A DNA stretch of 64,000 nt from Actinophytocola xinjiangensis (lineage in GTDB: Bacteria; Actinomycetota; Actinomycetes; Mycobacteriales; Pseudonocardiaceae): assembly GCF_001921215.1 (NCBI RefSeq), contig NZ_MSIF01000026.1, forward strand, positions 1 through 64,000. The letters run 5' to 3'. A program made the translations under genes and the position numbers. A model generated the notes under the pieces. The model had not been told where the DNA came from. It searched no databases and was given only the letters and a program-made list of their open reading frames with translations. Shown one piece after another: positions 31,510 to 39,189 of this stretch (the stretch's first letter is position 1; every line of letters begins with the position of its first letter).

Positions 31510-32678
31510 GACAACCCCACCTCGCGCAGGACCTCGGCGGTGTCCGCGCCGCTGGCCGGCGCGGTGCCGGTGACCTCGCCGTGCCGGGGCGCGCGGACCT
31601 CGTGGCCCCCGACGACCCAGCGCCCGCCGGCCCACTCGGCCGCCGGTGCCGGGCCCACCGGGCCGGGCGGGAGGGTCGCGGCGACCACCCCGGCCATCGG
31701 GACGTCGAGCAGGGTGCCCGGCGGCGCCGACAGCGCCAGGACGGCCGCCGCGAGGCCGGTGAGCGGGTCGGCGAGCGCGTCGCCGCAGAACAGCGGGGTG
31801 CCGGCCGCGTCCCGGGCGACCAGGCCGGCGCCGGCCGCGACGTCGTCGCCGAAACCCACCCGGTCCGACGCCCGGCCGGCGGCGGTGATCGACACCCAGG
31901 TCGTGCCGGCGGCGGCGCACGCCCGCGCGTCCAGGCCGAACCCGGCCAGCGCCCGGGGCCGGGAGGCCTCCACGACGAAGTCGGCCGCCGCGACCAGTCC
32001 GGCCATGGCGGCCCGGCCGTCGCGGGTGGCCGGGTCCAGCACCACACTCCGGTGGCCGGCGTGCAGCAGGCGGTAGAAGCCGGCGTCGGCCAGCCGGGCA
32101 CCGTCCGGGCGGGACGGTGTCTCGACCTTGACCACCCGCGCCCCGGCCAGCCCCAGCAGCCGCGCGCACAGCGGACCCGCCCACAGCGCGCTGAAGTCCA
32201 CCACCAGCGCGCCGTCGACCCGCCGGCCCGGCGCGGCACCGAGATCCACGGCCGGGGCCGGGGCGACCGGGGTGGCCGCCAGACCCAGCAGGGTCGCCCG
32301 GTCGGCGAGATCCGCGCCGGTGTGCCCGGCCAGCCACGCGGTGATCGCCGGCCACGGGTCGCCCTCGATCGGCGACTCCACCAGGGCGCCGAACAGGGCC
32401 GGATCGTCGGGGCGGGCGCAGGACACCGCCGCCCAGCCGTCGGCGGTGGGCAGCAGCCGGGCGTGCCCGCCGGCCGAGCGCGTGCCGCGCCGGGTCACTC
32501 CGGTGAACGCGGCCCGCTCGGCCAGCAGCGCCGGGCCGTCGACGGGGAACGGCAGTCGGCGCGCCAGCCGCAGCGCGACGGCGGCCGCGTCGCCGGGCGG
32601 AACCAGCGGCGGCCCGTCGGCGTGACCGGTGAGCGCGACGACGCCGCTGCTCGCCCACTGCGCCGTATCGTCTGCCAC
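31506..32678 (-). CDS. CaiB/BaiF-type CoA-transferase with permuted domain order
   Basis: A 390-residue protein with CaiB/BaiF elements in an unusual order. The first 140 residues look like the middle and C-terminal parts of a normal member ('SSGVVALTGHADGPPLVPPG', 'LPTADGWAAVSC'), whereas the canonical N-terminal Rossmann-like part comes later ('VDFSALWAGPLCARLLGLAG', 'ARVVKVETPSRPDG', near residues 155-190). This equals the central section of a tandem fusion such as the gene at 15308-17560. GTG at 32678 has no ribosome-binding site; TACAAT lies 7 bases before it, so the message may be leaderless. It is coupled to the amidohydrolase gene. Confidence 0.75.
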   Translation of the reverse strand: MADDTAQWASSGVVALTGHADGPPLVPPGDAAAVALRLARRLPFPVDGPALLAERAAFTGVTRRGTRSAGGHARLLPTADGWAAVSCARPDDPALFGALVESPIEGDPWPAITAWLAGHTGADLADRATLLGLAATPVAPAPAVDLGAAPGRRVDGALVVDFSALWAGPLCARLLGLAGARVVKVETPSRPDGARLADAGFYRLLHAGHRSVVLDPATRDGRAAMAGLVAAADFVVEASRPRALAGFGLDARACAAAGTTWVSITAAGRASDRVGFGDDVAAGAGLVARDAAGTPLFCGDALADPLTGLAAAVLALSAPPGTLLDVPMAGVVAATLPPGPVGPAPAAEWAGGRWVVGGHEVRAPRHGEVTGTAPASGADTAEVLREVGLS

Positions 32679-32695
32679 GGGAGGGATTGTAGCCG

Positions 32696-33721
32696 TTGAA
32701 CCACAAGGAATGGACAGTCGAACAGCTCGCCTCCGAGTCCATTGTGGACCCCTTGGGCGACCCGGTACGGATCGTCAACGTACCGTCCACGGTGGACCCC
32801 GGGTTGATCGACCGGGCCCGCCGGGCGGCGCTGGCATCGCACCGCGTCCTGGTCGGCGTGTGCCGGGTCCCGCCGGCCTCCGGGCTGACCGGTCTGCTCA
32901 CCGCGCTGGACGTCACCCTCGCCCCGACCGCGCCGCACCGCTGCTGCGTGGCCACCGCCGACCCCGACCGCGCGGCCGGCGAACTGGCCGACGCGGTGAC
33001 CGCCCACCCGCACGCGGCCCTGGTCCTGGCCCGGCTGCTGCGCTGGAGCGGCACCCTGGAGGTCCCGGCCGCGCTGGACGCCGAGTCGCTGGCGTACTCG
33101 ACGCTGCTGGCCGGCCCGGAGTTCGCCCGGTGGTCGGCCGGCAACACCCGCCGGCCGCCGGCCGCCCACCCCGACCCGGTGCTCGTCGACCGGACCGGCG
33201 ACACGCTGACGATCACCCTCAACCGGCCCGACCGGCACAACGCCTACGGCCGGGCCCTGCGGGACGCGCTGGTCGACGCGCTGCGCGTCGCCGAGATCGA
33301 CCCGACCGCCGAGCGGGTCGTGCTGCGTGGCGCCGGCCCGACGTTCTGCTCCGGCGGCGACCTCGGCGAGTTCGGCACCACCCCCGACCCGGTCACCGCG
33401 CATCTGGTCCGCACCGGCGCCGGCGCCGCGCCGCCGCTGCACCGGCTGGCCGGCCGGGTCGAGGTCAGGGTGCACGGCCGGTGCGTCGGCGCTGGCGTGG
33501 AACTGCCGGCCTTCGCCGCCCGGGTGGTGTCCACCCGGGACGCGACGTTCCGGCTGCCGGAGCTGTCGATGGGCCTGATCCCCGGCGCGGGCGGCACGGT
33601 CTCGCTGCCGCGCCGGATCGGCCGCTGGCGCACGTTCCACCTCGCCGGCACCCAGCACGCCCTGGACGCGGCCACCGCTCTCGCGTGGCGACTGGTCGAC
33701 GAACTCACCGACCCTGAGTGA
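32696..33721 (+). CDS. Enoyl-CoA hydratase family protein with N-terminal extension
   Basis: A 341-residue protein: about 165 N-terminal residues of unclear origin ('VNVPSTVDPGLIDRARRAAL', 'SLAYSTLLAGPEFARW') and a C-terminal crotonase domain ('ITLNRPDRHNAYGRALRDAL', 'GAGPTFCSGGDLGEFG', 'RVHGRCVGAGVELPAF', 'ELSMGLIPGAGGTVSLPRRIG'). The extension may be a degenerate crotonase half. The TTG start at 32696 is chosen because GGGAGGG lies eight bases upstream. Its start codon is only 17 bp from that of the divergent CoA-transferase, so the promoters must overlap the opposite gene or each other. Confidence 0.82.
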   Translation: MNHKEWTVEQLASESIVDPLGDPVRIVNVPSTVDPGLIDRARRAALASHRVLVGVCRVPPASGLTGLLTALDVTLAPTAPHRCCVATADPDRAAGELADAVTAHPHAALVLARLLRWSGTLEVPAALDAESLAYSTLLAGPEFARWSAGNTRRPPAAHPDPVLVDRTGDTLTITLNRPDRHNAYGRALRDALVDALRVAEIDPTAERVVLRGAGPTFCSGGDLGEFGTTPDPVTAHLVRTGAGAAPPLHRLAGRVEVRVHGRCVGAGVELPAFAARVVSTRDATFRLPELSMGLIPGAGGTVSLPRRIGRWRTFHLAGTQHALDAATALAWRLVDELTDPE

Positions 33722-33749
33722 ACCCGTTACCCCACAAGGAACCACAAGT

Positions 33750-33767
33750 GACCACCATCGGGTGGTC
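33750..33767. terminator. Short hairpin after the crotonase gene
   Basis: GACCACC-ATCG-GGTGGTC forms a perfect 7-bp stem with a 4-base loop, 29 bp after the stop at 33721. It lacks a T-run, which is common for actinobacterial terminators. It separates the acyl-CoA island from the disulfide-formation genes. Confidence 0.45.
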
Positions 33768-33847
33768 TCGCCGACATCCGGGAGTCACAGGCCGGTGGGT
33801 GGGGCCGACCTGACCGATCATGGGCCAACCCCAGCGAAAGGTCAGGC

Positions 33848-34588
33848 ATGCCACGCTCCTCCCCGAACATCCCCCGCCGAGGACTGTCCCCCAACGCCAT
33901 CGTCACGATCGTCATCGTCGTGGTGGCCGTGCTCGTCATCGGCGGAGTGCTGCTGTTCAACCGGTCCAGCCAGCGCGACGACGAGGGCGGTGCCGGCAGC
34001 GGCGAGATCCCGGCGGAACTGCGCGTGCAACCGGACAGCAACACGCTCACCACCACGCCGGGCAACACGGTCACGCTCGTCGAGTTCCTCGACTTCCAGT
34101 GCCCCGCCTGCGCCGCGTACTACGAGCACGTCACCAATGCGATCGAGACCGACTACGCCGGCCGGATCACCTTCGTCACCCGCAACTTCCCGATCGAGAG
34201 CCACCCGCTCGCCCAGCCGGCGGCGCGGGTCGCCGAGGCGGCGGCCAAGCAGGGCAAGTACCGCGAGATGTACCACACGCTCTACGACAACTACCAGGAC
34301 TGGGCGATCAGCGAGGACGGCGAGCAGCTCAGCGACGACGAGCGGCGCGCGGCCACCTTCTTCGACCGCTACGCCACCGAGATCGGCCTTGACCTGGACC
34401 GCTTCCGCGCCGACCGGGACTCGGCGGCGGTGCAGGAGCGCATCGACGCCGACCAGGCCGCCGGCCAACAGGTCGGGGTGACCGGCACCCCGACGTTCTT
34501 CGTCAACGGCAAGCGTTTCCACCCCTCCAGCGACCAGGTCACCGACGTCGACAAGCAGTTGCGGACGATGCTCGACGAGGCCATGTGA
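33848..34588 (+). CDS. DsbA-like membrane-anchored thiol oxidoreductase
   Basis: A 246-residue protein with one N-terminal membrane anchor (about residues 18-38) and an external thioredoxin-like DsbA domain. The active site is C85-P-A-C88 in 'LDFQCPACAAYY', and the cis-Pro segment is 'GVTGTPTFFVNGKRF'. It catalyses disulfide formation in exported proteins. The next gene encodes a VKOR-type membrane protein that would reoxidise it; TGATG joins the two genes. This DsbA-VKOR pair is the standard actinobacterial arrangement. Confidence 0.92.
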   Translation: MPRSSPNIPRRGLSPNAIVTIVIVVVAVLVIGGVLLFNRSSQRDDEGGAGSGEIPAELRVQPDSNTLTTTPGNTVTLVEFLDFQCPACAAYYEHVTNAIETDYAGRITFVTRNFPIESHPLAQPAARVAEAAAKQGKYREMYHTLYDNYQDWAISEDGEQLSDDERRAATFFDRYATEIGLDLDRFRADRDSAAVQERIDADQAAGQQVGVTGTPTFFVNGKRFHPSSDQVTDVDKQLRTMLDEAM

Positions 34589-35202
34589 TGGCCCATGGGA
34601 TGACCGGGGAGATGGCTGGGGACACGACCGGCGGGCTGACCAGGGCGACGGCGTGGCTCTACGTCGTCGGCGGGGCGATCGGCCTGGCCGGGGCCGGCGC
34701 GCTGATCCTGGAACGGCTCGCCGTGCTGGCCGACCCGGACTACGTGCCGACCTGTTCGATCAACCCGATCATCTCCTGCGGCTCGGTGATGGACTCCGCG
34801 CAGGCCGAGGCGTTCGGGTTCCCCAATCCGCTGATCGGCGTCGCCGCGTTCGCGGTGGTGGTGACCGTCGGCGTGGCCCGGCTGGCCGGGTTCGCGCCGC
34901 CGTACTGGTTCCAGCTGGGGATGCAGGTCGGCACGACCTTCGGTGTGGTGTTCATCCACTGGCTCATCGCGACCAGCCTGTACTCGCTGCACGCGCTGTG
35001 CCCGTACTGCATGGTCGTGTGGGTCGTGACCATCCCGATCTTCTGGTACACGACGCTGGACACGCTGCGCGCGGGCGAGCGGACCCGCGCGTTCGGCGAG
35101 CGGCTCGCGCGCTACCACTCCACGGTTCTGGCGGCCTGGTACGTGGTGATCATCGTGCTCGTGCTGGTCGAGTTCTGGGACTACTGGTCGACCCTGTTCT
35201 GA
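34588..35202 (+). CDS. Vitamin K epoxide reductase (VKOR)-family protein
   Basis: A 204-residue membrane protein with five hydrophobic segments. It holds the loop cysteines C56 and C64 ('PTCSINPIISCGSVMDS') and the CxxC quinone-site pair C137-P-Y-C140 in 'LHALCPYCMVVW', the four-Cys relay of bacterial VKOR. It passes electrons from the DsbA-like partner to menaquinone. The ATG at 34588 (TGATG) is taken as start; GTG at 34585 is possible. No fused thioredoxin domain is present, consistent with the separate partner gene. Confidence 0.93.
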   Translation: MAHGMTGEMAGDTTGGLTRATAWLYVVGGAIGLAGAGALILERLAVLADPDYVPTCSINPIISCGSVMDSAQAEAFGFPNPLIGVAAFAVVVTVGVARLAGFAPPYWFQLGMQVGTTFGVVFIHWLIATSLYSLHALCPYCMVVWVVTIPIFWYTTLDTLRAGERTRAFGERLARYHSTVLAAWYVVIIVLVLVEFWDYWSTLF

Positions 35203-35236
35203 GCCCGCACCCGTCCCGACCAGCGGGATCAACCTC

Positions 35237-35260
35237 TTGACATCCTGTACGTACAGGATG
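35237..35260 (+). promoter_or_regulatory. Perfect 20-bp palindromic operator overlapping a -35 element
   Basis: CATCCTGTACGTACAGGATG (35241-35260) is a perfect palindrome. A consensus TTGACA (35237-35242) overlaps its left end, so a bound repressor would occlude RNA polymerase. The site is 38 bp before the aldehyde dehydrogenase start and heads the 35298-42440 gene set, which includes a GntR/HutC gene that is the obvious candidate ligand. The TGTACGTACA core agrees with GntR-type sites, though this is inference. Confidence 0.65.
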
Positions 35261-35297
35261 ACATGATGCCCTCCACGTCCCCAGCGAGGAGGTTGCC

Positions 35298-36701
35298 GTG
35301 CCGTCGAGCGGTGAGGTCATCGAGGTCCACAGTCCCGCCACCGGCGCGGTACTCGGGACCGTCCCGGTCGCCGACGAGCAACGGGTCGCCGAGGTGATCG
35401 CCGCCGCACGCGAGGGCCGGCGGCGGATGGCCGCCCTGCCCGCCCACGCCAGGGCCGGCCTGCTGACCACGGTCGCCGACCGGCTCCGGGAACGGCACGA
35501 GGAACTGTCGCGGATGCTGGCCGCCGAGAACGGCAAGCCGCTGGACCAGACCCGGGGCGAGGTCGCCGCCGCGGCCAACATCTTCACCGGCTTCGCCGAG
35601 GAGGCAAAGCGGCTGTTCGGCCGGCAGGTCCCGCTCGACGTCTCCCCCGGCCTCGAACACCACCTGGCCTTCACCATCCGCGAGCCGCTCGGGGTGGTCG
35701 CCGCCGTCGTGCCGTTCAACTACCCGGTCGAGCTGTACGCCTACAAGGCCGCCGCCGCGCTCGCCGCCGGCAACGCGGTCATCGTCAAGCCGCCGGAGAA
35801 GTGCCCGCTGACCCTGGAGGTGGTCGGCCGGATCGTGGCCGAGGCCGGCCCGCCGCCGGGCGCCCACCAGATCGTCCACGGTGGACCCGAGGTCGTCCGC
35901 GCGCTCGCGCTGAGCCCCGACATCCAGCTGATCAGCCTCACCGGCAGCACCACCGCCGGCCGCGCCATCGCCGAACTCGCCGCCGGCACCCTGAAGAAGG
36001 TCCAGCTCGAACTCGGCGGCAACGACCCGATGATCGTCTGCGCGGACGCCGACGTCGACCGCGCCGCCGAGGCCATCGTGCTCGGCCGGCTGGCCAGGGG
36101 CAACGGCCAGATCTGCTGTGCGGTCAAACGGATCTACGTCGAGGACGCCGTGTACGACGAACTCGCCGCCAACCTCACCGCCCGCGCCAGGGCCCTGACC
36201 GTCGGCGACCCGCTGACCGAGGGCGTCGACGTCGGCCCGCTGATCACCGAGGCCGCCGCGCGCGACGTCGAGGACGCCGTGCGGCGGGCCGTCGAGGGCG
36301 GCGCGCACCTGGCGGCCGGCGGGATCCGTGAAGGGAACTTCGTGCACCCCACCGTGCTCACCGGGGTGCGCGCCGACGAGCCGGAGATCGCCAAGGAGAT
36401 CTTCGGGCCGGTCGCGCCGCTGGTGCGGGTCGCCGACGCCGAGGAGGCGCTGCGGCTGGCCAACGACTCCGACTTCGGGTTGCAGGCCGCGATCTTCACC
36501 CGCGACATCAACCGCGCCCTCTCGCTCGCACGGCGACTGGAGGCCGGCGGCGTGATCATCAACGGCTCGACCGCGCTGCGCTCGGAGCACCTGTCCTTCG
36601 GCGGGCCGAAGAACACCGGCGGCAGCCGGGAGAGCCTGCACGACACGTTACGGGAGATGACCGAGGAGAAGACGATCATCGTGATGGAAGCGCTCGCCTG
36701 A
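35298..36701 (+). CDS. NAD(P)-dependent aldehyde dehydrogenase
   Basis: A 467-residue aldehyde dehydrogenase. The general base is E238 in 'QLELGGNDPMIV' and the nucleophile is C273 in 'GNGQICCAVKRI'; the cofactor loop is 'SLTGSTTAGRAIAE'. C-terminal 'FGGPKNTGGSRES' is usual for the family. It oxidises an aldehyde to the acid, perhaps a short or sugar-derived aldehyde (lactaldehyde, glycolaldehyde or succinate semialdehyde type), which fits its place in a sugar-uptake regulon. GTG start with GAGGAGG upstream. TGATG joins it to the ABC ATPase gene. Confidence 0.92.
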   Translation: MPSSGEVIEVHSPATGAVLGTVPVADEQRVAEVIAAAREGRRRMAALPAHARAGLLTTVADRLRERHEELSRMLAAENGKPLDQTRGEVAAAANIFTGFAEEAKRLFGRQVPLDVSPGLEHHLAFTIREPLGVVAAVVPFNYPVELYAYKAAAALAAGNAVIVKPPEKCPLTLEVVGRIVAEAGPPPGAHQIVHGGPEVVRALALSPDIQLISLTGSTTAGRAIAELAAGTLKKVQLELGGNDPMIVCADADVDRAAEAIVLGRLARGNGQICCAVKRIYVEDAVYDELAANLTARARALTVGDPLTEGVDVGPLITEAAARDVEDAVRRAVEGGAHLAAGGIREGNFVHPTVLTGVRADEPEIAKEIFGPVAPLVRVADAEEALRLANDSDFGLQAAIFTRDINRALSLARRLEAGGVIINGSTALRSEHLSFGGPKNTGGSRESLHDTLREMTEEKTIIVMEALA

Positions 36702-38182
36702 TGCTGGTCCTGGACGGGGTCCGCAAGTCCTACTCCGGTGTCGAGGTGCTGCACGGCATCGACCTGGACGCCGGGCCGGGCGAGGTGCTCGCCGTGGTCG
36801 GCGCCAACGGGGCGGGCAAGTCGACCCTCATCAAGATCCTGTGCGGCGCGGTGAAACGCGACGGCGGCACGGTCACCGTCGACGGCAGGCCCGAGCAGTT
36901 GGGCAACCCGCACGCCGCGGCGGCGCTGGGCATCCGCACGGTGCACCAGGAGCTGAGCCTGGTGCCCGATCTGACCGTCACCGAGAACATCCTGCTCGGC
37001 GACCTGCCGACCCGCGCCGGACTGGTCGACTGGCCGGCCGCGCACCGGCGGGCCGGGGAACTGTTGCGCCGCACCGGGTTCTCCGGCATCGACGTGCGCA
37101 CCCCGGCCCGGCGGCTGTCGGTCGCGCGGCGGCAGATGGTGGAGATCGCCAAGGCGATGGCGTCCGAACCGAGGATCCTGATCCTCGACGAGCCCTCGGC
37201 CGTGCTCGCCGGCGACGACCTCGACCAGCTGTTCGCGCTGATCCGCTCGCTGCGCGCCGAGGGCGTACTGGTGCTCTACGTCTCCCACCGCCTTGAGGAG
37301 ATCATGGCCATCGCCGACCGGGTGGTCGTCATGCGCGACGGCGTGATCACCGCCGACACCACGCCGGCGCGGACCGACGAGGCCGAGCTGGTGCGGCTGA
37401 TGGCCGGCCGCCGCCTCGACCAGATCTACCCGGCGCGGCGCACCGAGCCCGGCGCGGAACTGTTGCGCACCACCGGTTTGAGCCGCGAGGGCTGCTTCAC
37501 CGACGTGTCGGTCACGATCCGCGCCGGTGAGGTCGTCGGCATGTTCGGGCTGGTCGGCAGTGGCCGCAGCGAACTGGCCGAGGTGCTGTTCGGCGCGGCC
37601 GCGCGCACCGGCGGCGAGATCGCGCTGGCCGGCCGGCCCGCGCGGCTGCGCTCGCCCCGGGAGGCCATCGACGCCGGGATCGCGCTGGTCACCGAGGACC
37701 GCAAGGCCACCGGGCTGGTGCTGGACCTGTCGGTGCGGGACAACGCCTCGCTCGCCACCATGCGCACCTTCCGCCGCCGGGGCCTGATCGACCGGGTCCG
37801 CCAGGCGCGGTCGGTCGGCGACCTGGCCGAGAGGCTGGACCTGCGGCCCCGGGGGATCTCCCGGCCGGTCGGCCAGCTTTCCGGCGGCAACCAGCAGAAG
37901 GTCGTGCTCTCGAAGTGGCTGCTGGCCAGGCCCAAGGTGCTGATCCTCGACGAACCGACCCGGGGCGTGGACGTCGCCGCCCGCGTCGACCTGTACCGCA
38001 TGGTCGACGAACTGACCCGCGCCGGGCTCGGCGTGCTGATGATCTCCTCCGACCTCACCGAGGTGCTCGGCATGAGCGACCGCGTGCTCGTCATGCACGA
38101 GGGCCGCGTCGTGGCCGACCTGCGCAGCGCGGAGACCGACGAGGAGGAAGTACTCGCGTACTCGATTGGAGTCGCCGCGTGA
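36701..38182 (+). CDS. Sugar ABC transporter ATPase, two-domain (RbsA type)
   Basis: A 493-residue ATPase with two tandem ABC domains. Domain 1 has 'VGANGAGKSTLIKILCG' and a degenerate signature 'LSVARRQMVEIAKAM'; domain 2 has the modified P-loop 'GLVGSGRSELAEVLFG' and signature 'LSGGNQQKVVLSKWL' with Walker B 'KVLILDEPTRGVDVAAR'. This asymmetry is characteristic of RbsA/XylG/MglA proteins. It drives uptake of a monosaccharide or polyol through the permease encoded next. Start ATG in a TGATG junction with the aldehyde dehydrogenase gene. Confidence 0.94.
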   Translation: MLVLDGVRKSYSGVEVLHGIDLDAGPGEVLAVVGANGAGKSTLIKILCGAVKRDGGTVTVDGRPEQLGNPHAAAALGIRTVHQELSLVPDLTVTENILLGDLPTRAGLVDWPAAHRRAGELLRRTGFSGIDVRTPARRLSVARRQMVEIAKAMASEPRILILDEPSAVLAGDDLDQLFALIRSLRAEGVLVLYVSHRLEEIMAIADRVVVMRDGVITADTTPARTDEAELVRLMAGRRLDQIYPARRTEPGAELLRTTGLSREGCFTDVSVTIRAGEVVGMFGLVGSGRSELAEVLFGAAARTGGEIALAGRPARLRSPREAIDAGIALVTEDRKATGLVLDLSVRDNASLATMRTFRRRGLIDRVRQARSVGDLAERLDLRPRGISRPVGQLSGGNQQKVVLSKWLLARPKVLILDEPTRGVDVAARVDLYRMVDELTRAGLGVLMISSDLTEVLGMSDRVLVMHEGRVVADLRSAETDEEEVLAYSIGVAA

Positions 38183-39156
38183 CCGGTGTGGACCAGCGGA
38201 CCCAGGACGTCGGCGACGTCCGCGAACAACGACGGGTCCCCAGCAGGAACCTGCTGATCAACGGCGGCTTCGCGGTCGCGTTCGTGGTGCTGCTGGTCGT
38301 GGCGGCCACCTCGACCGACTCGTTCCTGACCGACGACAACCTCACCAACCTGCTGCGCCAGTCGGTCACCACCGGGTTGCTGGCGCTGGGGATGCTGATG
38401 GTCATCCTCACCGGCGGCATCGACCTGTCGGTCGGTTCGGTGGTGGCGCTGACCGGCATCATGGCCGCCGGTCTGGCCGAAGGCCTGCCGGTGCCGGTGG
38501 CGATGCTGGCCGCGATCGGCATCGGCGGGGTGTGTGGGGCGGTCAACGGCGTACTGGTGGCACACTTCCGGCTCGCGCCGTTCGTGGTCACGCTCGCCGC
38601 GCTGACCACCATCCGCGGCCTGGCCTACGTGTACTCCGAAACCCCGATCACCCCGACCGAGATCAACTTCCTCACCCTGGGCACCGAACTGCTCGGGCCG
38701 ATCCCGGTCGCCACCCTGCTGATGGTCGTCGCGTTCGCGCTGGCCTGGCTGTTCCTCACCAGGACCACGGCCGGCCGGGCGATCGTGGCGATCGGCGGCA
38801 ACCGGGAGGCGGTGCGCCTGGCCGGCATCAACGTGCCGCGCCACGTCCTGCTGACCTACGTCATCAGCGGGCTGCTCGCCGGCCTGGCCGGCGTGATCCT
38901 CGCGTCCCGGGTCGGCATCGCCCAGCCCAGCGTCGGCATGGCGCTGGAGCTCAACGCGATCGCCGCGTGCGTCATCGGCGGGGCGCGCCTGTCCGGCGGC
39001 CGGGGCAGTGTTCCCGGCACCTTCGCCGGAGTCGTGCTGCTGGCGCTCATCGACAACCTGCTCACGCTCCACGACGTGCAGAGCTACTGGCAGCAGGTGC
39101 TCAAGGGCCTGATCATCGTGGCCGTCGTGCTCGCACGGCGCCGCGAGGACGCCTGA
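38179..39156 (+). CDS. Sugar ABC transporter permease (RbsC type)
   Basis: A 325-residue permease with eight to ten hydrophobic helices and the family hallmark 'ILTGGIDLSVGSVVALTG', plus 'GRAIVAIGGNREAVRLAGI' as the cytoplasmic coupling loop. The hydrophilic N-terminus of about 30 residues lies before helix 1. GTG at 38179 overlaps the ATPase stop (GTGA). Works as a homodimer with the two-domain ATPase and the lipoprotein encoded downstream. Only one permease gene is present, as in ribose-type systems and unlike two-permease systems such as Lsr. Confidence 0.93.
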   Translation: MTGVDQRTQDVGDVREQRRVPSRNLLINGGFAVAFVVLLVVAATSTDSFLTDDNLTNLLRQSVTTGLLALGMLMVILTGGIDLSVGSVVALTGIMAAGLAEGLPVPVAMLAAIGIGGVCGAVNGVLVAHFRLAPFVVTLAALTTIRGLAYVYSETPITPTEINFLTLGTELLGPIPVATLLMVVAFALAWLFLTRTTAGRAIVAIGGNREAVRLAGINVPRHVLLTYVISGLLAGLAGVILASRVGIAQPSVGMALELNAIAACVIGGARLSGGRGSVPGTFAGVVLLALIDNLLTLHDVQSYWQQVLKGLIIVAVVLARRREDA

Positions 39157-39189
39157 GATTTCCCTTTCATACCAACAAGGAAGGTTGCC

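Noticed and set aside
29441-32239. A 932-codon open frame on the minus strand
   Set aside because: It runs across the crotonase, amidohydrolase and CoA-transferase genes in a shifted frame and is extremely rich in Arg, Pro and Ala. The real genes have recognisable domains and coupled starts, so this is a GC-driven shadow.
10036-33721. Secondary-metabolite (polyketide or peptide) gene cluster
   Set aside because: Acyl-CoA ligases and a thiolase-fold protein are present, but there is no carrier protein, ketosynthase module, condensation domain or thioesterase. The gene set fits catabolism better.
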